The notes under the pieces are model-generated. The model was given only the letters and a program-made list of their open reading frames with translations, made no database searches and was not told the DNA's origin. From Bradyrhizobium sp. OK095 (GTDB taxonomy: Bacteria > Pseudomonadota > Alphaproteobacteria > Rhizobiales > Xanthobacteraceae): a stretch of 64,000 nucleotides of DNA. The position numbers and the translations under genes were made by a program. This document shows, piece after piece, positions 18,618 to 26,450 of the stretch (the first letter of the stretch is position 1; each line of letters starts with the position of its first letter). The stretch covers positions 186,001 through 250,000 of the forward strand of contig NZ_FOBX01000008.1 of assembly GCF_900109945.1 (NCBI RefSeq), written 5' to 3'.

Positions 18618-20360
18618 ATGTCGTTCATTCAGAACCTGCGAATTGGCACCAAGCTCGCCATCACCTCCGCGCTGACCATCGCCCTCGTCGCGCTGATGAT
18701 CTATCTCCAGATGAGCGGAGGCACTGAGGTCCAGAAGCTCAGCAATGGCGCATCGGGGCAGCAGTCGATCGCGCAGAACGCTGCGGAGGCGAAGGCCTCG
18801 GTCCGCGGGATGCAGATCGGTATTCGCGATATCCTGACGTCGTCCTCGCCTGCCGAGATGCAGAAGGCCGTTACCTATTTCAACGATCGACAGACGGCAG
18901 CCCTGAAATTCGCCGGCGAAATGGCCAAGCTGTCTCGCTCGCCGGAGAACCATAAGCGGATCGATCGTCTGACCGTGCTGATCGGCAACTTCGGCAAGGG
19001 GCAACAGCAGATCGAGGCGATCCGGAAGCAAGAGCTCGCGCTCGACGGCAAGAAGGACGGCGAAGCAGCGGCGCAACTCGCAAAGCTGACCGCCGAGGTC
19101 GATCGCTTCCGCAAGGAGACGCTGGTGCCGATCAACGCAGAGATTTCGGAGCTGGCCAACCAGATCACCGACTTCGCGAAGCAGAGAAGCGGTGAGGCGC
19201 GTGCCGAGGCCGAGGCGGAAGCTGCGTCGGTGGCGCGGACCTCGTTCATCACCGGCATGCTGGTCGCGCTGGTCCTGATCGGCGCGTGCATCTTCTCCGT
19301 CTTCAGCATCGCGCGGCCTATGCGGGCGCTGACGGTGGCGATGGAGAAGCTTGCCGGAGGCGACTTCTCCGTTGTGCTGCCCGGCCTTGGCCGCAAGGAC
19401 GAGGTCGGCGAGGTCGCCGGCGCCGTCGAGAAATTCAAGATCGTGTCCGAGCAGAAGGCGCGCGAGGAAGCGGAAGCCAAGGCGCGGCAGGACCAGGCCG
19501 CGTCCGAGCAGCGCAAATCCGAGATGCGCAGGCTCGCTGACAGTTTCGAAGGCGCCGTCGGCGAGATCGTCGGCACGGTGTCATCGGCCTCGACCGAGCT
19601 CGAGGCATCCGCCACCACGCTGACATCGACGGCCGAGCGCACCCAACAGCTCACCACCGTCGTTGCCGCAGCCTCCGAGGAAGCCTCCACCAACGTGCAG
19701 TCCGTGGCATCGGCAACAGAGGAACTGTCCTCTTCGATCACGGAGATCAGCCGGCAGGTTCAGGAATCCGCGCGCGTGGCGAGTGAGGCCGTCGGTCAGG
19801 CCCGTACCACGACCGAGCGCGTCAGCGAATTGTCCAAGGCAGCGACGCGGATCGGCGATGTTGTCGAGCTGATCAACACCATCGCAGGCCAGACCAATCT
19901 GCTCGCGCTCAATGCCACGATCGAGGCGGCGCGCGCCGGTGAAGCCGGTCGCGGCTTCGCCGTCGTCGCCTCCGAGGTCAAGGCGCTGGCGGAGCAGACC
20001 GCCAAGGCGACCGGCGAGATCGGTCAGCAGATCGCCGGCATCCAGACCGCGACCGAGCACTCGGTTGGCGCCATCAAGGACATCAGCAACACCATCGAAC
20101 GGCTGTCGGAGATATCTTCTGCGATCGCGGCCGCGGTGGAAGAACAGGGCGCAGCGACGCAGGAGATCTCCCGCAACGTGCAACAGGCGGCGGAAGGGAC
20201 CCATCAGGTCTCGTCCAACATCACGGACGTGCAGCGCGGTGCAAGCGAGACCGGCTCGGCATCCTCACAGGTCCTGTCCGCCGCGCAGATGCTGTCCGGC
20301 GACAGCAATCGTCTCAAGCTTGAGGTCGGAAGATTTCTGGAGACGGTGCGGGCCGCGTGA
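18618..20360 (+). CDS. Methyl-accepting chemotaxis protein 1
   Basis: A 580-residue inner-membrane chemoreceptor. TM1 is near residues 14-33, the periplasmic helical sensor (about 170 residues, 4HB-like) spans about 34-205, and TM2 (FITGMLVALVLIGACIFSVF) is near 212-231. HAMP follows (ARPMRALTVAMEKLAGGDFS), then a long signalling coiled coil with the conserved tip region GQTNLLALNATIEAARAGEA. There is no C-terminal NWETF-type CheR tether. It should control CheA/CheW and swimming, but its ligand is unknown. It is the first of four receptors in a row. Its N-terminus (IQNLRIGTKLA) and cytoplasmic half closely resemble MCP 2. Confidence 0.93.
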   Translation: MSFIQNLRIGTKLAITSALTIALVALMIYLQMSGGTEVQKLSNGASGQQSIAQNAAEAKASVRGMQIGIRDILTSSSPAEMQKAVTYFNDRQTAALKFAGEMAKLSRSPENHKRIDRLTVLIGNFGKGQQQIEAIRKQELALDGKKDGEAAAQLAKLTAEVDRFRKETLVPINAEISELANQITDFAKQRSGEARAEAEAEAASVARTSFITGMLVALVLIGACIFSVFSIARPMRALTVAMEKLAGGDFSVVLPGLGRKDEVGEVAGAVEKFKIVSEQKAREEAEAKARQDQAASEQRKSEMRRLADSFEGAVGEIVGTVSSASTELEASATTLTSTAERTQQLTTVVAAASEEASTNVQSVASATEELSSSITEISRQVQESARVASEAVGQARTTTERVSELSKAATRIGDVVELINTIAGQTNLLALNATIEAARAGEAGRGFAVVASEVKALAEQTAKATGEIGQQIAGIQTATEHSVGAIKDISNTIERLSEISSAIAAAVEEQGAATQEISRNVQQAAEGTHQVSSNITDVQRGASETGSASSQVLSAAQMLSGDSNRLKLEVGRFLETVRAA

Positions 20361-20565
20361 CGTTCCTATCCCAGGGGTGTGGTTAACTCATCAAGCGCGC
20401 ATTCCGTGCTGGATTTTTAGGGGTTTACGCGCCGATCCAGTATTTCCCCGGGAGCCGCCGTTAACCAAATTGGAATGGCGGTCGCATATTTTTTGGGCAA
20501 GGGCGATCAACGCCGCGGGCGGTCGGCAATGACTCGGCTGCGCATTTCCCGGGGGAAATCTGCCC

Positions 20566-22302
20566 ATGTTGAGCCTTGTTCAGAACTTGCGGATCGGGAC
20601 CAAGCTGGCGCTTGCGTCAGCCTTCGGCATCCTGCTGGTCCTCACCATCATCGCAAGCCAGGTGATCGGAAACGGCAACGTGCGCCGATCCAACCAGGCC
20701 GCATTCGCGCAGCTGGAGCTGGCGCGCGGCGCGATCGAAGCCAAGCTTTCGGTGCGCAGTATGCAGCTCAGCGTCCGGGATATCCGGCTCGCCAACAACC
20801 CGGGTGAGTTGCAGAAGGCGGGCGATGCTCTCATCGAGCGCTCCGCGACGTTGGGCAAAGTTGCCGACGCGATGTTGAAGCTGTCGCAGTCGGCAGAGAA
20901 CCGCGCGCGAATGGAGAAGCTCAAAAGCCTTAATGCGAATTATCTCAAGGCGGCCCAACAAGTCGCGTCGATCCGCAGTGAGGCGATCGCCGCAACCGGT
21001 TCGGACGCGACCGCCCGTCTTGCGAAACTCATCGAGGAAGGGGCGCGCCTCACCCGCGAGCTGAGCCTCCCGATTGCCGCAGAAATGGATCAGGTTGCCG
21101 GTCAGATTGCGGATTTCGCCAAGCACAGGGGTGAAGAGGAGATCGCCGGCTCCGCGCAGGTGATGGCGTCGAGTGAACAGATCGGAATGGTGGTCGGTGC
21201 GTTCGCCGCGCTCGTCCTCCTCGGCTCTTGGCTGATGTCGTTCCTGACCATCGCGCGGCCGATCCGCGCGCTTACCGGAGCCATGGACAAGCTCGCAGGC
21301 GGCGATTTTTCCGTGGTGCTGCCCGGTCTCGGCCGCAAGGACGAAGTCGGCGGCGTCGCTGCGGCCGTGGAGAAGTTCAAGATCGTATCGGAACAGAAGG
21401 CGCGCGAGGAAGCGGAGGCCAAGACCCGGCAGGATCAGGCCGCCGCTGCGCAGCGCAAGGTCGAAATGCACAAGCTCGCCGACGGCTTTGAAGCCGCGAT
21501 CGGCGAGATCGTCGAGACCGTATCCTCGGCCGCGACCGAGCTCGAGGCTTCTGCCTCGACGCTCACCGCGACCGCCGATCGTGGGCAAGGGCTCGCAACG
21601 ATGGTCGCAGCCGCTTCCGAGGAAGCCTCCACCAACGTCCAGTCGGTGGCGTCGGCGACCGAAGAGCTGTCGTCCTCGATCACCGAGATCAGCCGTCAGG
21701 TTCAGGAATCGGCGCGCGTGGCGAGCGAGGCGGTCAGCCAGGCTCGTACCACCACGGACCGCGTTGGTGAGCTGTCCCAGGCGGCGACGCGGATCGGGGA
21801 CGTGGTCGAGCTGATCAATACTATCGCAGGCCAGACCAATCTGCTCGCGCTCAATGCCACGATCGAGGCGGCGCGCGCCGGTGAAGCCGGTCGCGGCTTC
21901 GCCGTCGTCGCCTCCGAGGTCAAGGCGCTGGCGGAGCAGACCGCCAAGGCAACCGGCGAGATCGGCCAGCAGATCGCGGGCATCCAGGCCGCGACCGAGC
22001 ACTCGGTCGGCGCCATCAAGGACATCAGCCACACCATCGAACGGCTGTCGGAGATCTCTTCTGCGATCGCGGCCGCGGTGGAAGAACAGGGCGCGGCGAC
22101 GCAGGAAATCTCCCGCAACGTGGCGCAGGCCGCGGAAGGGACCCAGCAGGTGTCGTCCAACATCACCGAAGTGCAGCGCGGCGCGAGCGAGACCGGATCG
22201 GCTTCTTCGCAGGTGCTGTCCGCCGCACAGATGCTGTCCGGCGACAGCAACCGCCTCAAGCTCGAGGTCGGCAAGTTCCTCGGCACGGTGCGCGCCGCCT
22301 GA
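20566..22302 (+). CDS. Methyl-accepting chemotaxis protein 2
   Basis: A 578-residue chemoreceptor and a close paralog of MCP 1. It starts MLSLVQNLRIGTKLALASAF with TM1, has a periplasmic sensor of similar size but clearly different sequence, TM2 near residues 207-230, a HAMP (ARPIRALTGAMDKLAGGDFS) and a signalling domain almost identical to MCP 1. Around the hairpin tip the two genes share more than 100 consecutive identical bases (19898-20008 versus 21838-21948), which is higher identity than expected from old divergence. That points to recent duplication or gene conversion. The upstream gap is 205 bases, so it probably has its own promoter. Confidence 0.93.
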   Translation: MLSLVQNLRIGTKLALASAFGILLVLTIIASQVIGNGNVRRSNQAAFAQLELARGAIEAKLSVRSMQLSVRDIRLANNPGELQKAGDALIERSATLGKVADAMLKLSQSAENRARMEKLKSLNANYLKAAQQVASIRSEAIAATGSDATARLAKLIEEGARLTRELSLPIAAEMDQVAGQIADFAKHRGEEEIAGSAQVMASSEQIGMVVGAFAALVLLGSWLMSFLTIARPIRALTGAMDKLAGGDFSVVLPGLGRKDEVGGVAAAVEKFKIVSEQKAREEAEAKTRQDQAAAAQRKVEMHKLADGFEAAIGEIVETVSSAATELEASASTLTATADRGQGLATMVAAASEEASTNVQSVASATEELSSSITEISRQVQESARVASEAVSQARTTTDRVGELSQAATRIGDVVELINTIAGQTNLLALNATIEAARAGEAGRGFAVVASEVKALAEQTAKATGEIGQQIAGIQAATEHSVGAIKDISHTIERLSEISSAIAAAVEEQGAATQEISRNVAQAAEGTQQVSSNITEVQRGASETGSASSQVLSAAQMLSGDSNRLKLEVGKFLGTVRAA

Positions 22303-22508
22303 GGGCGGCCGTCCTCATCCATCATCCATCGACTACAACCGTCGCGCGAGACCGCGCGGCGGTTCGCATGTGCTTTCAGCTGGATGCGCGGCGCGAAGCG
22401 CCGCACGGTTAACCTTCCGGAAAACCGACGCAGTCATGATCCCCGCAATATTCCGGGTGCCTTGCCGCCCTCCCTGTATTGCGTATCAAGCCTATTGGAG
22501 CACATTAC

Positions 22509-24479
22509 ATGAGCGGCCCTCCCATTCGTCTTACCCATAAGGTCATGGCGATCGGACTGTTCGGACTGTTGGGCCTCGTCGCCTTCGGCGCAATCTACGA
22601 GATCGGCAGCCTCTCCCAGGACGGCTCCCGCGCGGTTGCCAACGGCGCCCGGACGATCGCAGATCTCGACAAGCAGCTCTCGATCGAGATGCTGGAGGCG
22701 CGCCGCGACGAGAAGAATTTTCAGCAGCGCCGGACCGAGGGTTACGCCAGGGCGCATGCCGAGCTGATTGGGCCGATCAACCGCGATTTCGACGAGGTGC
22801 AGCGGCTGATGGCGGTCGGCGGCATGAGCACGCTGTCTGACAAGATGAAGCGGGCCCAGGAGGGCTTCAAGCGCTACGCGTCGGATTTTGCGACGCTGGT
22901 GGCGGCCGAGACCAGGCTCGGGTTGAACGAGACGCTCGGCCTGTCCGGCTCGCTCCGCGCCGCCGTGCACGACATCGAATCCAAGCTGAAGGAGATCGAC
23001 GATCCCAGGACGACGAGCTGGATGCTGATGATGCGCCGGCACGAAAAGGACTTCATGCTGCGGCGTGACCCCAAATACATTGCCGAGGTGAAGAAGGCTG
23101 CGGTTGAATTCTCCAAGGCGATAGAGGTGGTCGCAGTCCCCACGGCGGTGATGAACGACATCACGGCCAAGCTCCAGAAATATCAGTCCGAGTTCGCGGC
23201 CTGGGCCGAGACCGCGCAGCAGAGTGCGGCCCTCGACGCCAGCATGGCGAAGACCTTCCGCGAGATCGAGCCTGTCATGGTCGAGTTCCGGACCGCCGTC
23301 GATGCCATGTACAGGCAGGCCGACGCCGCGGAGGCCGCAACCCGCGATGCCGTGCGGTTGTGGATGATGATCGCCTTTGCCGTTACGATCGTCGTGCTCG
23401 GCGTCATCGGCTTTGTCCTGGGGCGCTCAATCTCGAAGGCGCTGTCCGGCATGGTCGATGCGATGACGCAGCTCGCGCGCGGCGATCTTTCGATCTCCGT
23501 TCCCGGCGTCGGGCGCAAGGATGAGATCGGCGAGATGGCCGGTGCGGTCGAGGTTTTCAGGACCAACATGACCGAAGCCGAGCGGCTCCGCGCCGAGCAG
23601 TTGGAGGCCGACACGCGCCGCCGCACGCAACGCAAGGCCGACATGCAGCGCCTTGCCGACGGCTTCGAAGGCGCGGTCGGCGAGATCATCGACACCGTGT
23701 CGTCGGCGGCGACCGAACTCGAAGCCTCGTCGAATACGCTGACGCAGGCTGCCGAGCGCGGCAACGGGCTTGCCACCGCCGTGGCTGCTGCCTCGGAGGA
23801 GGCGTCCACCAACGTGCAGTCGGTGTCCTCGGCGAGCGAGGAGATGACCTCATCGATCTCCGAGATCAGCCGCCAGGTGCAGGAATCGGCCCGCGTCGCC
23901 GACGTCGCGGTCGGACAGGCGCAGCGCACCAATGCGCGCGTCGCCGAGCTGACGAAGGCGGCAGGCCGTATCGGAGACGTGGTCGAGCTGATCAATACCA
24001 TCGCAAGTCAGACCAATCTCCTGGCGCTGAATGCCACGATCGAGGCGGCGCGGGCGGGCGAAGCCGGCAGAGGCTTTGCCGTGGTCGCGAGCGAGGTGAA
24101 GGCACTCGCCGAGCAGACCGCGAAGGCCACCGGCGAGATCAGCCAGCACATCGGTGCGATTCAGACCGCGACGCAGGACTCGGTCGGCGCGATCAAGGAA
24201 ATCGGCGACACCATCGCGCGAATGTCGGAGATTTCGTCGGCCATCGCCGCCGCGGTGGAGGAGCAGGGCGCAGCGACCCAGGAAATCTCCCGCAACATCC
24301 AGCACGCCGCGCAGGGTACCTCCGAGGTCTCGGCGAATATCGGCGACGTCCAACGCGGTGCCGGCGAGACCGGGGCCGCCTCTGCGCAGGTACATTCGGC
24401 CGCGCAATCGCTCTCGCAGGAGAGCAACCGGCTGAAGATCGAGGTTACGCGCTTCCTTGACTCGGTGCGGGCGGCGTAA
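22509..24479 (+). CDS. Methyl-accepting chemotaxis protein 3 (helical bimodular sensor)
   Basis: A 656-residue chemoreceptor with a larger periplasmic part (about 240 residues) than its neighbours. Two copies of an R-R-x-E-K-[ND]-F motif are visible (EARRDEKNFQQRR and MMRRHEKDFMLRR). These are the signature of the helical bimodular (HBM) sensor, two stacked four-helix bundles that in Pseudomonas McpS bind organic acids. TM2 is WMMIAFAVTIVVLGVIGFVL, followed by HAMP and a standard signalling domain. ATG 22509 has GGAG upstream and is favoured over a codon at 22479. Its ligand may be a carboxylic acid, by analogy only. Confidence 0.93.
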   Translation: MSGPPIRLTHKVMAIGLFGLLGLVAFGAIYEIGSLSQDGSRAVANGARTIADLDKQLSIEMLEARRDEKNFQQRRTEGYARAHAELIGPINRDFDEVQRLMAVGGMSTLSDKMKRAQEGFKRYASDFATLVAAETRLGLNETLGLSGSLRAAVHDIESKLKEIDDPRTTSWMLMMRRHEKDFMLRRDPKYIAEVKKAAVEFSKAIEVVAVPTAVMNDITAKLQKYQSEFAAWAETAQQSAALDASMAKTFREIEPVMVEFRTAVDAMYRQADAAEAATRDAVRLWMMIAFAVTIVVLGVIGFVLGRSISKALSGMVDAMTQLARGDLSISVPGVGRKDEIGEMAGAVEVFRTNMTEAERLRAEQLEADTRRRTQRKADMQRLADGFEGAVGEIIDTVSSAATELEASSNTLTQAAERGNGLATAVAAASEEASTNVQSVSSASEEMTSSISEISRQVQESARVADVAVGQAQRTNARVAELTKAAGRIGDVVELINTIASQTNLLALNATIEAARAGEAGRGFAVVASEVKALAEQTAKATGEISQHIGAIQTATQDSVGAIKEIGDTIARMSEISSAIAAAVEEQGAATQEISRNIQHAAQGTSEVSANIGDVQRGAGETGAASAQVHSAAQSLSQESNRLKIEVTRFLDSVRAA

Positions 24480-24755
24480 GGGCGTCGACCGTCCCGTTCG
24501 AGCGGCGTGCCGCGGTGCGCTGGTGTGGCATGGCGCGATGTCTGCTGCACTGCAACGCATGATTGTGGAGCATCGAAAGCCCGCGATAGCGAATCCGTAG
24601 TTTCACGTAGGTTCCTGTTAACGGGTGTTTGCAACTATGTGCGCAATCCTACCGGATAAGAACCAGCCAGCATTGTTGGAATGCCCCCGCCCTGTCGTCC
24701 GTGACGATTGCGGCGCAGGTGGGTTGCGCGTTGCCAGGTATCATCGGGATTTATC

Positions 24756-26447
24756 ATGATGTCGAAGTTGTCGATCGTCTTCAAGCTTCTGACCGTGCTG
24801 TCGGTCCTCGTGCTCTCGCTCGCCGGCGTCGGCGTCACGGCGATCGGCACCATGCAGAACATCAACTCGCATACCGTCGAGATCGCGGAGAGCTGGCTGC
24901 CGAGCGTGCGCGCGCTCGGCTCGATCCGCGCCGACGTCAACGAGCTGCGCGTCGCGCTGCGCCTGCACCTGATGCAGGAAACCGCTGAAGGCAAGGAAGC
25001 TGCTGACAAGCGCCTCACCTCGCTGCAGGGTCGCATCGACCAGACCCGCAAGGTCTACGAGCCGCTGATCACCTCCGCCGAGGAGCGCTCGCTCTATCAG
25101 CAATGGACCAAGGCGTGGGCCGACTACCTGAACGGCGTGCAGGACGTGATGGCGCTCTCGCGCAAGAGCGTCGGTAAATTCCCGGCCGACGCCAACGAGC
25201 TGCTGCAGACCAAGGTCGCGAAGATGGCCCAGGCTGCCGATCCGTTGCTGACGAAGGGCATCGAGATGAACAATCGCGGCGCCGAACTCGAGACCAAGCA
25301 GGCGGCCGACAGCTACGCCACGATCTTTCGCGTGCTGGTCGGCATCATCGTCCTCTCCGTCGTGATCGCGATCGGAGCCGCCTATTATCTCGTGCGCGAC
25401 GTCTCGCGTGGCATTGCTTCAATCATCCGTCCAATGCAGTCGCTCGGCGACGGCGACCTCTCGGCCGAGGTGCCGCATCGCGGCGAAAAGACCGAGATCG
25501 GGTCGATGGCGGATGCGCTCCAGATCTTCAAGCAGGCTCTGATCGCCAAGAAGGCCGCCGACGAAGCCGCTGCGGCCGATGCCGAAGCCAAGATCGAGCG
25601 CGGCCGCCGCGTCGATGCCATCACCCGCAAATTCGAGGCCATGATCGGCGAAGTCGTCGGCACCGTCTCCGCGGCGTCCACCGAGCTCGAGGCGTCCGCG
25701 ACCACGCTGACCAATACGGCGCAGCGCGGGCAGGAGCTTGCGACCGTCGTTGCGGCTGCCTCCGAGGAAGCCTCCACCAACGTCCAGGCGGTGGCGTCGG
25801 CTTCCGAGGAGTTGTCGTCCTCCATCACCGAGATCAGCCGTCGCGTACAGGATTCGGCGCGCATGGCGGCGGAAGCCGTCGAGCAGGCGGCGCGCACCAA
25901 TGACCGCGTCAACGCGCTGTCGCAGGCAGCGTCCCGCATCGGCGACGTCGTCGAGCTCATCAATACCATCGCGGGCCAGACCAACCTCCTGGCGCTGAAC
26001 GCCACCATCGAGGCGGCGCGTGCCGGCGAGGCCGGTCGCGGCTTTGCCGTCGTCGCTTCCGAGGTGAAGGCGCTGGCCGAGCAGACCGCGAAAGCGACCG
26101 GCGAGATCGGGGCGCAGGTCTCCGGCATCCAGTCAGCGACGCAGGAATCCGTCAGCGCCATCCAGGAGATTGGCGGCACCATCGAACGGCTGTCCGAGGT
26201 GGCTGCTGCCATCGCCGCCGCTGTGGAGGAACAGGGCGCGGCCACGCAGGAGATCTCGCGCAACGTTCAGCAGGCTTCGGTCGGCACGCAGGAGGTCTCG
26301 TCGAACATCACCGACGTGCAGCGCGGTGCGATCGAGACCGGCGAGGCCTCGGGCGAGGTATTGTCGGCGGCGAAATCGCTCGCGACCGACAGCACGCGCC
26401 TCAAGGTCGAGGTCGCGCAGTTCCTGGATTCGGTCCGCGCGGCCTGA
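24756..26447 (+). CDS. Methyl-accepting chemotaxis protein 4 (4HB sensor)
   Basis: A 563-residue chemoreceptor. TM1 is LLTVLSVLVLSLAGVGVTAI. The periplasmic domain fits the 4HB_MCP_1 class (ESWLPSVRALGSIRADVNEL), the most common small-ligand four-helix sensor. TM2 is near residues 192-213, HAMP follows, and the signalling domain matches the other three. Two adjacent ATGs (24756, 24759) could start it. Its stop is only 3 bases from the stop of the convergent DUF2339 gene, with no space for a terminator, so the two transcripts must overlap. Confidence 0.93.
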   Translation: MMSKLSIVFKLLTVLSVLVLSLAGVGVTAIGTMQNINSHTVEIAESWLPSVRALGSIRADVNELRVALRLHLMQETAEGKEAADKRLTSLQGRIDQTRKVYEPLITSAEERSLYQQWTKAWADYLNGVQDVMALSRKSVGKFPADANELLQTKVAKMAQAADPLLTKGIEMNNRGAELETKQAADSYATIFRVLVGIIVLSVVIAIGAAYYLVRDVSRGIASIIRPMQSLGDGDLSAEVPHRGEKTEIGSMADALQIFKQALIAKKAADEAAAADAEAKIERGRRVDAITRKFEAMIGEVVGTVSAASTELEASATTLTNTAQRGQELATVVAAASEEASTNVQAVASASEELSSSITEISRRVQDSARMAAEAVEQAARTNDRVNALSQAASRIGDVVELINTIAGQTNLLALNATIEAARAGEAGRGFAVVASEVKALAEQTAKATGEIGAQVSGIQSATQESVSAIQEIGGTIERLSEVAAAIAAAVEEQGAATQEISRNVQQASVGTQEVSSNITDVQRGAIETGEASGEVLSAAKSLATDSTRLKVEVAQFLDSVRAA

Positions 26448-26450
26448 TCC

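Noticed and set aside
20475..20807. 110-codon frame overlapping the start of MCP 2
   Set aside because: It runs out of frame into MCP 2, has no ribosome site and resembles no protein.
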